A DNA stretch of 64,000 nucleotides from Aciditerrimonas ferrireducens (GCF_023130475.1 NZ_JAKHEX010000005.1:1-64000); one strand, 5' to 3'; numbered from the stretch's first letter, positions 40,083 through 53,250 are shown. Made by a program: numbers and translations. The notes: generated by a model from the letters alone, not told the origin.

Positions 40083-41414
40083 TCAGGTCGATCCGCCCCC
40101 CACCCGGTCGGCCTGACCCTGCTCGAGCCGGCGCCGGGCCCAGGCGGCCGTGTCGTGGTAGATGCCCTTCGCCATGAGGGAGGTGGCGGCTGCGAAGCGG
40201 GCCTCGGCTACCTCGGCCCGGGTCGCCAGGACCAGGGGGTCATCCGGGTCGGCCAGGACCGCCCACTCGGCCAGTTCTCCGGCCAGGCGCAGCTCTCCCT
40301 CGCCGGCCAGCCGCCGGGCCTCCGCGGCCAGCACCCCGGGCCCCCCGGCCAGCCGGGCCACGGTCGCCGCCAGGGCGGCCTCCTCCGGCGGGTGCAGGTG
40401 GGCCGGGTTCCCGTCCCACCAGCCGCCGTAGAGCCGCCAGAGGTTCCGCACCACGAACTCCGGCTCGTCGTAGAGGGGGCGCAGGTAGGGCTTCGCCAGC
40501 GTGTCCTCGGGCAGTCGGACCTGGCGGATCACCTCGTCGAGCCGGCAGCCCGCCTCCATGAGGGCCCGGGTCTGGTCCACCAGGGTCTCGAGGGCCGAGG
40601 CGATGTCGTCCAGCACCCGGTGGACCCGTTCCCGGCCCGCCACCGGCAGGCCGTGGGCCGGGACCAGCAGCTCGGGCCCCAGCGTGTCCATGGCCCGGAG
40701 GGCCGCGGCCCACTCGTCCGGGTACCGCTGGACCTTCTGGGGGTTCCCGGCGTTCGGGAAGTGCCAGATCACGAAGTCCCCGCAGCACACCGCCCGCTGC
40801 TCCGGCAGCCACACCCAGGTGTGGTCGTCGGTCTCCCCCCGGCCGTGGTGCAGCGCCAGCGGCGTTCCCCCGACCTCCAGGTCCAGGCGGTCCTCGTAGG
40901 TCCGATCCGGCAGGGCCACCCCGTCCAGCAGCGCCAGCATCGCCTCGGGCCCCTCGGGCCGCTCCCCGATCCGGGAGCGCTCGGCCAGCCAGCCGAACTG
41001 CCGGCGGTTCACCTCCGCGGTCCAGCCCGGCATCGTCCGGTAGCGGGCCAGGCGGGTCGGGACCTGGCGGTGCGCCACCACCGTCGGACGGGGATGCCCC
41101 GCCGCCTCGGCCTCCGCCAGCACCAGACCCGACCCGCCGACGTGGTCCAGGTGGCCGTGGGTGTAGACCACCGTCCGGACCGGCCCCCGGTCCCAGCGTC
41201 GCAGGGCCTCGAGCACCGCCGGGGCCGACCAGCGCGAGCTCGTGTCCAGCACCACCAGCCCGTCGTCGGTCCGCAGGGCCACCAGGTGCCCGAAGGACTC
41301 CACCAGGGCCAGGTCCTCCCGGAGCTCGGAGAGCTCCTGGGTCACCCGGTGGACCGGCAAGTCGGTGCGCTGCTCGTCGACCACCGCGGCCGACAGCTCC
41401 AGGATCCCGGCCAC
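40083..41414 (-). CDS. MBL-fold alkylsulfatase-like hydrolase (second paralogue)
   Basis: A 443-residue protein. The MBL zinc site is YTHGHLDHVGG with LVPAHGLPVAG, and the dimerisation-type motif is GGWWDGNPAHLHPP. It shares the ETDDxTWxW and NAGNPQKVQRY blocks with the protein encoded at 14344-15636, so the two are paralogues. Here no transporter or sulfatase accompanies it. GTG 41414 was chosen for the GGGAGGAGG ribosome site 5-9 bases upstream. The exact sulfate or other ester substrate is unknown. Confidence 0.78.
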   Translation of the reverse strand: MAGILELSAAVVDEQRTDLPVHRVTQELSELREDLALVESFGHLVALRTDDGLVVLDTSSRWSAPAVLEALRRWDRGPVRTVVYTHGHLDHVGGSGLVLAEAEAAGHPRPTVVAHRQVPTRLARYRTMPGWTAEVNRRQFGWLAERSRIGERPEGPEAMLALLDGVALPDRTYEDRLDLEVGGTPLALHHGRGETDDHTWVWLPEQRAVCCGDFVIWHFPNAGNPQKVQRYPDEWAAALRAMDTLGPELLVPAHGLPVAGRERVHRVLDDIASALETLVDQTRALMEAGCRLDEVIRQVRLPEDTLAKPYLRPLYDEPEFVVRNLWRLYGGWWDGNPAHLHPPEEAALAATVARLAGGPGVLAAEARRLAGEGELRLAGELAEWAVLADPDDPLVLATRAEVAEARFAAATSLMAKGIYHDTAAWARRRLEQGQADRVGGGST

Positions 41415-41590
41415 GCCCCCTCCTCCCTTCAGCTTTAGCGAAATGATAACCAAGGGCGTCGGGAGGCGGGGGCTGCGGGGACCAGGGGTGTTCGGTTGCC
41501 GTTGTGGAGTTTGTGTGAATCGTTGTGATTCGGGGTCCCTCCGGCCCCCTGCCACCCCTCCCGAGCCCGCCCGCCCCGGGCCCCTACTCC

Positions 41591-43707
<2,117 letters not shown>

Positions 43708-43711
<4 letters not shown>

Positions 43712-45678
43712 CGCTGGTCTCGTTCGTCGTGGGGGAGCTGCTCGAGGGGCACGAGCCAGCAGGCGGCGAGGGGCGGCACGAGGAGGGTCAGGGCCGCCGG
43801 TTGGGCTCCTGCGGGCTGGGGCCCAGCGAGGACCTCCTCGGGGGTCGGGTCGGCCTCGGGGCGTCCGTCGGTGCGCAGCCCGCTGCCCCCGAAGGCGGCG
43901 CGGTCGCTGTTCAGCACCACCCGCCAGGGGCCCGGGTGGGGCACCTCGAGGACCGTGCCGGGTCGGGGGACCGGGGTGGCGTTGAGGACCACGAGGGCGA
44001 CCCGGCCGGCCTCGCCGACCCGGAGGAAGGCGTAAAGGCTGTGCTCGGCGTCGTCGGCCAGGACCCACTGGAGGCCGCCGGGCTCACCGTCGCGCTGGTG
44101 GAGGGCGGGCAGCTGGCGGTACCAGCGGTTGAGCTGGGCCACGAGGCGGGCGACGCCTTGGTGGGCGGGCTCGGCGAGGAGGTGCCAGTCGAGGCTCTGG
44201 TCGTGGCGCCACTCCTGCCATTGGCCGAACTCCTGGCCCATGAAGAGGAGTTTCTTGCCGGGGGTGGCCCACTGGTAGGCGAGGAGGAGCCGGAGGTTGG
44301 CGAAGCGCTGCCAGTGGTCGCCGGGCATCTTGGCGAGCAGGGAGCCCTTGCCGTGGACCACCTCGTCGTGGGAGAGGGGCAGGACGAAGTGCTCGGTCTC
44401 GGCGTAGAGGGAGCGGAAGGTCAGCTCGTGGTGGTGCCAGCGCCGGTGCACGGGGTCCCGCTGGAGGTAGCGGAGGGTGTCGTGCATCCAGCCCATGTCC
44501 CACTTGTAGCCGAAGCCCAGGCCGCCGCCGTCGGTCGGCCAGGACACCTGGGGCCAGGCGGTGGACTCCTCCGCGTAGGTCTGGGTCCCGGGGTGGTCCT
44601 GGTAGACGCTGCGGTTGAGCTCTTGGAGGAAGGCGACCGCGCCGAGGTTCTCCCGGCCCCCGTAGGCGTTGGGCACCCACTGGCCCTCGGGCCGGGAGTA
44701 GTCGAGGTAGAGCATGGAGGCCACGGCGTCGACCCGCAGGCCGTCCGCGTGGTAGCGGCCCAGCCAGTGGTGGGCGGAGGAGAGCAGGAAGGCCCGGACC
44801 TCGTGGCGGTCGTAGTTGAAGACGGCGGTGCCCCAGTCAGGGTGGTAGCCCTGGCGGGGATCGGCGTGCTCGTAGAGGTGGGTGCCGTCGAAGCGGGCGA
44901 GGCCGGCCTCGTCGAGGGGGAAGTGGGAGGGCACCCAGTCGAGGATCACCCCGATGCCCGCCTGGTGGAGCCGGTCGACGAGGGCCATGAAGTCCTGGGG
45001 GGTGCCGTGGCGGGAGGTCGGGGCGAAGTAGCCGGTCACCTGGTACCCCCAGGAGCCCGAGAAGGGGTGCTCCATGACGGGCAGGAACTCGACGTGGGTG
45101 AAGCCCTGGGCGAGGACGTGCTCGACGAGCGGTTCGGCGAGCTCGGCGTAGGACAGCAGGCGGTCCGGCTCGGCCGGGTCGCGGCGCCAGGACCCCAGGT
45201 GGACCTCGTAGATGCTGACCGGGGCGTCCAGGGCGCTGCGGGCCGCCCGGGTGGCCATCCACTGGTCGTCTCCCCACTGGTAGGCCAGGTCCCAGACCAC
45301 CGAGGCGGTGGCGGGGGGCCGCTCGGCGTGGGCCGCCATCGGGTCGGCTTTCCAGCGGAGGGCACCGTGGCGGTCGACCAGGCAGTACTTGTAGCGGGTG
45401 CCGGGGCCGACCCCTTCGATCACGCCGTGCCAGAGCCCCGAGGAGCCGACCGGCTCGAGGCGGTCGACGCCGGCCTGCCAGCCGTTGTGGTCGTGGGCCA
45501 CGGAGACTGCCTGGGCGTTGGGGGCCCAGACGCAGAAGCGGGTCGCGGGGGGGCCGTGGCGGCGGGGGTGGGCGCCGAGCTTCTCCCCGAGGCGCCGGTG
45601 GGTGCCTTCGGCGAAGAGGTAGAGGTCGAGGTCGCTCAGGGCCGAGGTTTCGAAGGGGTCCTCGGGCAGCGGGTTCAT
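43708..45678 (-). CDS. glgB: 1,4-alpha-glucan branching enzyme GlgB
   Basis: A 656-residue branching enzyme: CBM48 (about 45-130), GH13 barrel with [37 protein letters not shown] (nucleophilic Asp), [10 protein letters not shown] (acid Glu) and [15 protein letters not shown], then a C-terminal beta domain. It introduces alpha-1,6 branches into chains made by GlgE. Length is slightly shorter than the E. coli enzyme, which has an extra N-terminal module. ATG 45678 overlaps the malQ stop by 4 bases. Confidence 0.94.
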
Positions 45679-47762
45679 CGGGTCCCTCCTTGCCGGGTGG
45701 CCGCCAGCTGGCCGAGCAGCCGCCGGGCTCGGGGGTCGGCGAGCAGGGTGCGGGGCGGCGCGGGGTGGCGGAGGCGGAAGCTGCCGGCCGCGATGCCCGG
45801 GCGGTTCTGGGGTCGGCGTTCGAGGAGGAGGTCGGCCAGGTCGACCTGGGCGAGGCGGGCCGCGCTGGGGCCGAGGTGCTCGAGGCAGCGACCGAGGGCG
45901 GCGTCGAGGTCCCCCCCGAGCCGGGCCCGCAGCGCCGCCCGTTCCTCGCCGGGTTCCTCGAGGAACGCGGCGAAGGGCGGGGTGTCGTGGGTGCCCAGGC
46001 TGGCCAGGGCGTCCTCGGGGACGGCTGGCAGGGGGTCGTCGGGGCGGGCGGCGAACTGCCAGACCCAGGTGCGAAGCATGCCGTCGGTCCCCATGGCCTG
46101 GCGGACTCGGCGGGGGACGGTCCCGAGGTCCTCGCCGACCACCGCCGCCCCGGCCCGGCTGGCCTCGAGGACGGCCACGGCCCGCAGCTCGGCGGCCGGG
46201 TAGCGGACGTAGCAGCCGTCGACGGCCGACCCGCCTGGGGGCACGAGCCAGAGGCGGTGGAGGCCCATGACGTGGTCGATGCGCAGCACCCGGGCGAAGC
46301 GCAGGGCGGTGCGCATCGAGGCCGCCAGGTAACGGGAGCCGGCGCTCGGCCAGTGCAGGGGGTGCAGGGGGGCGAGGCCCCAGTCCTGGCCCGAGGCGAA
46401 GAAGGCGTCGGGCGGTGCCCCGCAGCTGGCCCCGGTGACGAAGGCATGGGGCAGCCACCAGGGGTCGAACCCCCCGGGGTGGACCCCGACGGGCAGGTCG
46501 GCGAGCAGGTCCTGGTCCTCGGCCACGGCGGCCAGCTGCCGTTCGGCGGCCCACTGGGCGTAGAGGGCAAGGCCGAAGGCCGGGACCTGGCGGGCCAGTG
46601 CGAGCACCTCGCCGACGGCCCCCGGCTCCAGACCCGCTGGCTGGCCCGGGTCGGGCAGGGCTGCCGCCGGGGCCAGGGCGGCCCGCAGCCCCGGGGGGAG
46701 GGTCTGGAGACCGGCGTCGGCCCCTTGGCGATGGCGGCCTGCGGCTCGCAGGGCCCGGTACCAGGCGTAGGCGACGACGAGGGGTCGGGAGCCGAGCCAC
46801 CGGCCGAAGGCTGCGAGGCGTCCGGGACCGAGTCGGCCGTGGAGGAGGTCGGCGGCCAGGGGCTCGAGGACCGCTCGAGTGGCAGCCCAGGCCGCCTGGT
46901 GGTCGGCGTCGTCGGCGGCGGCCAGCCGGCGGCGCTCCTCGGCGAGCCCCGCCAGGGTGGCGCGGGCCTCGGGACTGGCGGCCAGCTCGTCGAGGGCCCA
47001 GGGGGCCACGTAGTGCTCGGCGAGGGCCAGGCGGGAGGCGGGTCGGTAGGGGCTCGGGTCGGCGTCCTCCCCGTCGAGCAGGCCGGCCAGCAGGGGCAAG
47101 GTGGCGACGAGGGGCGGCTCGGCCGTCCCGGCGCTCTCCTGGGCGCTTCGGGCCAGGTCGGCGAGGTCGGGGTAGCGGCCGAGGCCGCTGTCGGGGTCCT
47201 GTCGCAGGGCGTGGAGGGGCGCGAAGACCGCCCAGCGGCGGGCCGGGGGGGCGAGGCGGCGGGGGGCGAGGACGAGGGTGGCCTGGGCGGTGAGGCCGGG
47301 ACCCTCGAGGACGAGGCGGTGGTAGCCGGGGGGGAGGGGACCGAGGCGGGCGAGGTCGAGTCGGGCTCGTCCCGGGTCGGCTGCGGCGCCGGCCGGGCCG
47401 GGACGGAGCAGCGCCGGGGCGGGTGCCGAGCGCGTCTCGCCGTCCTCCAGGACCACGGTCACGGTGGCCTTCGCCGGCAGCGCCTCGGTGTGGAGGGGCA
47501 CGACCGGCCCGGTCCCGCCCCCGGGGTGGACCCGACCGGCGAGCAGCGGCGGCAGGAGGGCCGCCCGTCGGTCGGCCTCGAGGGCGGCTAGGGCCGCCGG
47601 CGCGTCGGCCGGGCCGGCCAGGTCGACCCCGAGGGCCCGGAGCACGCCGCAGAGGGACTCGGGCGGCACTCGGTGGCGCCGCCCGTCGTTCGCCGTCCAG
47701 CGGACCTGGACGCCGAGGGCGCGGGCCAGGGCGGCGAGGGGTTCGCCGGAGCGGGGGCTCAC
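45675..47762 (-). CDS. malQ: 4-alpha-glucanotransferase (amylomaltase)
   Basis: A 695-residue GH77 enzyme of the actinobacterial type with an N-terminal extension of about 150 residues. The active-site regions are FARVLRIDHVMGLHRLW (nucleophilic Asp), AVVGEDLGTVP (Glu) and SLGTHDTPPFAAF (Asp), in order. It transfers glucan segments and releases glucose and maltose, feeding TreS. The GTG start overlaps the TreS-Mak stop (GTGA) and its own stop overlaps glgB (ATGA). Confidence 0.92.
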   Translation of the reverse strand: MSPRSGEPLAALARALGVQVRWTANDGRRHRVPPESLCGVLRALGVDLAGPADAPAALAALEADRRAALLPPLLAGRVHPGGGTGPVVPLHTEALPAKATVTVVLEDGETRSAPAPALLRPGPAGAAADPGRARLDLARLGPLPPGYHRLVLEGPGLTAQATLVLAPRRLAPPARRWAVFAPLHALRQDPDSGLGRYPDLADLARSAQESAGTAEPPLVATLPLLAGLLDGEDADPSPYRPASRLALAEHYVAPWALDELAASPEARATLAGLAEERRRLAAADDADHQAAWAATRAVLEPLAADLLHGRLGPGRLAAFGRWLGSRPLVVAYAWYRALRAAGRHRQGADAGLQTLPPGLRAALAPAAALPDPGQPAGLEPGAVGEVLALARQVPAFGLALYAQWAAERQLAAVAEDQDLLADLPVGVHPGGFDPWWLPHAFVTGASCGAPPDAFFASGQDWGLAPLHPLHWPSAGSRYLAASMRTALRFARVLRIDHVMGLHRLWLVPPGGSAVDGCYVRYPAAELRAVAVLEASRAGAAVVGEDLGTVPRRVRQAMGTDGMLRTWVWQFAARPDDPLPAVPEDALASLGTHDTPPFAAFLEEPGEERAALRARLGGDLDAALGRCLEHLGPSAARLAQVDLADLLLERRPQNRPGIAAGSFRLRHPAPPRTLLADPRARRLLGQLAATRQGGTR

Positions 47763-50700
47763 GGCTGGTCGGCCAGCAGTTCGAGGACCCCGGCGGCGGG
47801 GACCCAGGTCCACTCCGGTCGGCTGTTGGCCTCGTAGCCCAGCTCGTAGATGGCCTTGTCGAGCAAGAGGAAGTCGAGCAGCAGGGGCAGCTGCTCGGGC
47901 GGGGGGACCACCCGGGCCGGGCCGGCGACCTCCAGGTAGGCGCGGAGGAACACCACGGCCACCGCCTGGTACCACAGCGTCACCGCGCCCTGGAGCCCGT
48001 CGGGTCCGCCGCCGGTGCCGAGCTGCTCGGCGACCTGGGCGGCGGCGAGCTGGCCGGCGTAGTGGAAGGAGCGGACCATGCCGGCCACGTCGGTGAGGGC
48101 CGGCCGCTTGATCCGCCGGTAGGTCAGGGAGCGGGCCGGTTCCCCCTCGAAGTCGATGATGACGAAGTCCTTGCCGGTCCACAGGACCTGTCCGAGGTGG
48201 TAGTCGCCGTGGCAGCGGATCCGGGGTGCCTCGACCCGGTTGATGGCGAGGGGCCGCAGGGCGGCGAGGATCCGGTGCTCGGCCCCGAGGACCTCGTCGA
48301 CCAGGGGGTGCCGGTCGGGCAGGGCCCGCAGCTGCCGGAGGGTCCGGCGCAGGAGGGCCCGGCTCGCCTGGTACATGGCCTGGCGGTCGGTGGCGGTCAG
48401 GGGCTCGGGCGCAAAGGCCGGGTGCTCAGGGTCGCTGGCCAAGGCGCGGTGCAGCTCGGCGGTGCGCTGGCCGAGCAGGGTGGCCCACTCCAGGTGGGGG
48501 CCGATCAGCCAGTGGTCGGGCACCGCGTGATCCGAGACGGCGAGCTGCCCGACGTGGCCCTCGGCGAGGCGGAGGTGCTCGAGCTCCTCGGGGTGCGCCG
48601 CGGCCTGTTCGAGGCCGTGGCGGAGCGCGTCGACCACGTAGCTGAAGCCGTCCCCCTCGTTCGCCCGGTACTCCTCGACCGTCAGCACCGTCATGGGCTC
48701 CCCGGCCGCTGGCCGGTACTCGAGGGACCCGACGACCGCAGGGCTGTGGGGGAAACGGGCCCGCTCGGCCAGGAACCGGCCGACCTCGACGCCGGGGTGG
48801 GTCCCGGGCTGGGGTTGGCGCACCAGCTTCGCCACCACCTGGTCGCCGAGGACCACCGACGTGTTGGACTGGTCGCCGCCGACCAGCCGGGCGGGGGCTT
48901 CGAGGGCCCCGCCGAGGAGCCGGCGGGCCGGGGGGGCCGGCACCCCGGCCAGGGCGCCGTGCCGGCCGGGGACCTGTCGGCGCCGGCCAACCTGGGCCAC
49001 GAGGGCCCGGCTGGCCCGCTCGTCGCGGGCCGCGTCGACCAGGTAGCCGTGGCGCTCCCCGACGGTCAGTTCCGCCACGACCGCCTCGGGGTGGTAGCGG
49101 TGGAGCTCCTCGCCCCGGCTGCCGGGCCACCAAGCCAGGGGCAGCAGGTAGGTCTCCGGCTCGCCCTCGCGCAGCTCGACGTGCAAGACGGCCAGGACCG
49201 GGCCGGGTTGGCCGGCGTCGTCCCGGTCGGGGTCGCCGGCTGCCGCCGGGGCCAGGCCCTCGAGGGGGACGGCGTCGGCCACACTGACGCTGCGCACCCC
49301 CCGGGCCTTGTCCCGGAACCAGCGCTGGGCGCTCAGGTAGGGGCCGAGGGCTTGCTGGAGCCGGGTCAGCTGCCGGCCAGTGAGCACCTCGGTCCAGCGT
49401 TGCTCGGTCCGGAAGCTCGGCAGGGCCCGGGGCGCCGGGGTGGGCTGGGGGCTCAGGGCGAACCAGTAGAAGCCGTAGGGGGCGAGGGTCACGAGGTAGG
49501 GCAGGTCCCCGACCGGGGGGAACTCGGTCCCCCCGAAGAGCTCCACCGGCACGGCGTTGCGGTACGCCGAGAGGGGAGGTGCTCGTCCTCGTGGATCCGC
49601 AGGAAGGCCAGCACCTTGCGGTTCTCGGGGCGGAGGTTCACGAAGCTGCCCCGGGCGAAGGCCCGGTGGCGGTTGCGGACCGCCAGGAGGCGCTTCATCC
49701 ACCACCACAGGGAGGCCGGGTTGGCCCGCTGGGCCTCGACGTTGACCGCCTGGGGCTGGTACTCGGGGTCCATGACCACCGGCAGGTAGAGCTGCTGGGG
49801 GTTGGCGGTCGAGAACCCGGCGTTGCGGTCCGCGCTCCACTGCATGGGGGTGCGGACCGCGTTGCGGTCCCCCAGGTAGATGTTGTCCCCCATGCCGATC
49901 TCGTCGCCGTAGTAGAGGATCGGCGTGCCCGGCAGGGAGCAGAGCAGGGCGTGCATGACCTCGATGAGCCGACGGTCGTTGCCGAGGAGCGGGGCCAGGC
50001 GGCGGCGGATCCCGACGTTGACTCGGGCCTGGGGGTCCCGGGCGTAGGCCCGGTACATGTAGTCCCGCTCCTCGTCCGTCACCATCTCGAGGGTCAGCTC
50101 GTCGTGGTTCCGCAGGAACAGGGCCCACTGGCAGGACTCGTGGATCGGTGGGGTCTCGGCCAGGATGTCCACGATGGGGAACCGGTCCTCTTGGACCACG
50201 GCCATGAACATCCGGGGCATGAGGGGGAAGTGGAAGGCCATGTGGCAGGTGACCCCGTCGGCCATGTAGGCGGCGGCGTCCTCGGGCCATTGGTTCGCCT
50301 CGGCCAGCAGCATCCGGCCCTCGAAGCGCTCGTCGATGTGGCGGCGCAGTTCCCGCAGGAAGGCGAAGGTCTCGGGCAGGTTCTCGCAGGTGGTGCCCTC
50401 CCGGGCGTAGAGGTAGGGGATGGCGTCGAGCCGCAGACCGTCGACGCCCATGGCCAGCCAGTAGTCGACGATGTCGAGCACCGCCTGGCGGACCAGGGGG
50501 TTGTCGTAGTTCAGGGCCGGCTGGTGGGAGTAGAAGCGATGCCAGTAGTAGGCGCCGGCCACCGGGTCCCAGGTCCAGTTCGAGGTCTCGAAGTCCTTGA
50601 AGATGATGCGGGCGTCGGCGAAGCGGTCCGGGGTGTCGCTCCAGAGGTAGAAGTCCCGCGCCGCGCTGCCGGCCGGGGCCCGCCGGGCCCGCTGGAACCA

Positions 50701-51093
50701 GGGGTGCTGGTCGGAGGTGTGGGCCACGACCAGCTCGGTGATGACCCGTAGGCCCCGCCGGTGGGCCTCGCGCAGGAAGAGGCGGAAGTCCCGCAGGCTG
50801 CCGTAGCTGGGGTTGACCCGCCGGTAGTCCGAGATGTCGTAGCCGTCGTCCCGCAGGGGCGAGGGGTAGAACGGCAGGAGCCAGACGGCGGTGACCCCCA
50901 GGTCCTGGAGGTAGTCCAGGCGCGAGGTCAGCCCCCGGAAGTCCCCGATGCCGTCCCCGTTGCTGTCCTGGAACGCCCGGACGTGGACCTCGTAGATGAC
51001 GGCGTCCTTGTACCAGCGCTCGGGGTCGCCGGCCAGCCCCACGAGGGGCGACGCGGCGCGCTCTTCCCCGTCCTCGCTCCGCAGGACGGTCAT
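47759..51093 (-). pseudogene. treS: Trehalose synthase-maltokinase fusion (TreS-Mak), frameshifted
   Basis: The 5' part (51093 down to about 49575) encodes a full TreS catalytic domain: VIYEVHVRAFQDSNGDGIGD, GLRLDAIPYLYAREGT, LLAEANQWPED and LFLRNHDELTLEM. After AFLRIHEDEH the frame breaks at about 49571-49580 and would stop at 49489. The expected continuation (VPVELFGGTEFPPVGDLPY) runs in another frame through a complete maltokinase domain (CHGDYHLGQVLW, IIDFEGEPARS) to 47759. Roughly 15-18 residues of the C-terminal beta-sandwich are also missing at the break. TreS makes maltose from trehalose and Mak phosphorylates it, supplying GlgE. No slippery sequence is seen, so decay or a sequence error is more likely than recoding. 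Confidence 0.78.
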
Positions 51094-51095
51094 GC

Positions 51096-53216
51096 TCACC
51101 GGTCGTGGGACAACGGGGTCAGGTGCAGGACGTGCGCCGGCCACTCGGCGGGGTCCAGGGCGACGAAGTTCCGAGGACCCTGCCAGCGGAAGCGCTGGTC
51201 GGTCAGGAGGTCGTGGGCCACGAAGGGCTGCTCGGTCGGCAGCCCGAGGGCGTCGAGGTCCAGCTCCACCCACCCAGTCTGCCGGAAGACGGGGTCGAGG
51301 TTGAGGACCGTCAGGATCACGTCGCCCACCGGTCCCCGCTCCAGGGCCCAGGGGGCCGGCCGGCCCCCGGTGCCGCTGGCGGGCTCGGCGCTCGTGGGCC
51401 AGGGGCTCAAGGGGGCGGGCGCCTCGGGGTCGAGGGCCGGGGGCACCGGGGCGGTCTTGGCGAAGGCCAGGAGCTGGTCGTTGTCCACCCGCTGGAGCTG
51501 GAGGAAGCGCTGCTGGCGCAGGGCGGGGTGGCGCCGGCGGATCCGGTTCAAGAGCGCCAGCACCGGGGCCAGGCTGTCGGGCCGGTGGCGGTCCCAGTGC
51601 CGGACCTCGTACTTCTCCGAGTGCCGGTACTCCTCGGAGCCGGGTTCCCGGGGCTCGTGCTCCATGAGCTCGAACGCCGGCCCGTAGACCCCGTAGCAGG
51701 AGCTGGCCGTGGCGGCCAGGACCAGCCGGGTCACGAAGGCCGCCCGCTGGCCGGCCTGGAGGTGCCGGGGGAGGATGTCGGGGGTGTTGGGCCAGAAGCA
51801 GGGCCGGAAGTACTCGGCGAGCTCGCTCTCGGTCAGCTCCCGCAGGTACTCCTCGAGCTCCCACTTCTGCTCCCGCCAGGTGAAGTAGGTGTAGGACTGG
51901 CTGAAGCCCACCTGGGCCAGCAGCTCCATCATCCGGGGCCGGGTGAAGGCCTCGGCGAGGAACAGCACCTCGGGATGCGACCGGTGCACCCGTTCGATGA
52001 GCCAGACCCAAAAGCGCACCGGCTTCGTGTGGGGGTTGTCCACCCGGAAGACCGTGACGCCTCGGGCCACCCAGGTCTCCACCACCTCGGCGAGGGCTTC
52101 CCACAGGGCCGGCCAGGCCGGGGACTCGAAGTCCAGGGGGTAGACGTCCTCGTAGCGCTTCGGGGGGTTCTCGGCGTAGGCGATGGTCCCGTCGGGCCGG
52201 TGCCGGAACCATTCGGGGTGCTGGCGGACCCAGGGATGGTCGGGCGAGCACTGGAAGGCCAGGTCCAGGGCCAGCTCCATGCCGAGGCGCCGGGCCGCCT
52301 TGGCCAGCTCGACGACGTCTTCCACGGTGCCGAGCTCGGGGTGGACCGCCTCGTGGCCCCCCTCGGGGCCGCCGATGGCCCAGGGGCTGCCCGGGTCCCC
52401 GGGGCCGGCGACCGGGGCCCCGTCCCGGCCCTTGCGGTTCGTGCGGCCGATGGGGTGGATCGGCGGCAGGTAGAGGACGTCGACACCCAGCTCGGCCAGC
52501 TCGGGCAGCAGGGCGGCGACGTCCGCCAGGGTCCCGGGCCGGGACGGGTCGGGCGAGGCCGATCGGGGGAACAGCTCGTACCAGGCCGAGGCCCCGCCGA
52601 GGGGACGGTCGACCCAGACCGTGCCGGCCGGGCTGCGCACTACCCGGGTCTGGTCAGGGTGGCGGCTGGCCAGGGCGCAGAGGGCCGGCAGGTCGATCCC
52701 GTCGAGGTCCTCCGCGGAGGCGGCCTCGGCCAGCTGGCGAGCCGCAGCCGAGAGGGCGCGTCGGTCCGCTCCCCGGGCCCGCTCGGCCGCCTCGGCGAGC
52801 AGGCTGGCCCCGACGGCCGCGTCCTGGGCCCAGGGCTGACCGGCTCGGCGCTTGGCCGCCAAGGCCCGGGCCCAGCTGCCCACGACGTCCACGGCCGCCT
52901 CGACGGCCAGCTCGAACCGGCCGAGCTCGTCGAAGGAGACGGCCCCCTCGAAGCGGTCGTTGCCCAGAGGCTGCATCGGGGTTCGGCCCCAGCGCTCGGT
53001 GCCCGGCCGCCGCCAGGCCAGCCAGGCCAGCACGAGGTCGTGGCCGTCGACCACCACGTCGGCCTGCACCACGACGGGCTCGCCGACCACCCGTTTCCGG
53101 TCCACCGGCCACCCCGGCTCGATCGCCAGTCGCGGTCGCAGGCCGCTCACCACCGGTCGCAGGATCCCCTCGGGGGGCGGGGCCGCGTCGCTGCGCTCGG
53201 CTTGGCGGGGGCTCAC
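51096..53216 (-). CDS. glgE: Maltosyltransferase GlgE
   Basis: A 706-residue GH13_3 enzyme that extends alpha-1,4-glucan from maltose-1-phosphate. Diagnostic segments are YLPPIHPIGRTNRKGRDG, YAENPPKRYEDVYPLDFES, VTVFRVDNPHTKPVRFW (nucleophilic Asp) and FLAEAFTRPRMM (acid Glu). SYTYFTWREQKWELEEY and FWPNTPDILP also match. It is a target of interest in mycobacteria because its substrate accumulates toxically. It lies two bases upstream of treS-mak in the operon. GTG 53216 has TAGGGT 8 bases upstream. Confidence 0.95.
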   Translation of the reverse strand: MSPRQAERSDAAPPPEGILRPVVSGLRPRLAIEPGWPVDRKRVVGEPVVVQADVVVDGHDLVLAWLAWRRPGTERWGRTPMQPLGNDRFEGAVSFDELGRFELAVEAAVDVVGSWARALAAKRRAGQPWAQDAAVGASLLAEAAERARGADRRALSAAARQLAEAASAEDLDGIDLPALCALASRHPDQTRVVRSPAGTVWVDRPLGGASAWYELFPRSASPDPSRPGTLADVAALLPELAELGVDVLYLPPIHPIGRTNRKGRDGAPVAGPGDPGSPWAIGGPEGGHEAVHPELGTVEDVVELAKAARRLGMELALDLAFQCSPDHPWVRQHPEWFRHRPDGTIAYAENPPKRYEDVYPLDFESPAWPALWEALAEVVETWVARGVTVFRVDNPHTKPVRFWVWLIERVHRSHPEVLFLAEAFTRPRMMELLAQVGFSQSYTYFTWREQKWELEEYLRELTESELAEYFRPCFWPNTPDILPRHLQAGQRAAFVTRLVLAATASSCYGVYGPAFELMEHEPREPGSEEYRHSEKYEVRHWDRHRPDSLAPVLALLNRIRRRHPALRQQRFLQLQRVDNDQLLAFAKTAPVPPALDPEAPAPLSPWPTSAEPASGTGGRPAPWALERGPVGDVILTVLNLDPVFRQTGWVELDLDALGLPTEQPFVAHDLLTDQRFRWQGPRNFVALDPAEWPAHVLHLTPLSHDR

Positions 53217-53224
53217 GCGCTTCG

Positions 53225-53230
53225 ACCCTA
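53225..53230 (-). promoter_or_regulatory. -10 hexamer TAGGGT upstream of glgE
   Basis: On the minus strand TAGGGT ends 8 bases before the GTG at 53216. It gives the glucan genes a possible internal near-leaderless promoter in the 34-base gap after the membrane-protein gene. Confidence 0.35.
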
Positions 53231-53250
53231 CCGAGCCGGTCGCAGGACCG

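Noticed and set aside
49489-49600. Programmed frameshifting in treS-mak
   Set aside because: There is no slippery heptamer or following stem. Conserved residues are missing at the junction, which recoding would not explain. The same reasoning applies to the erpA break.
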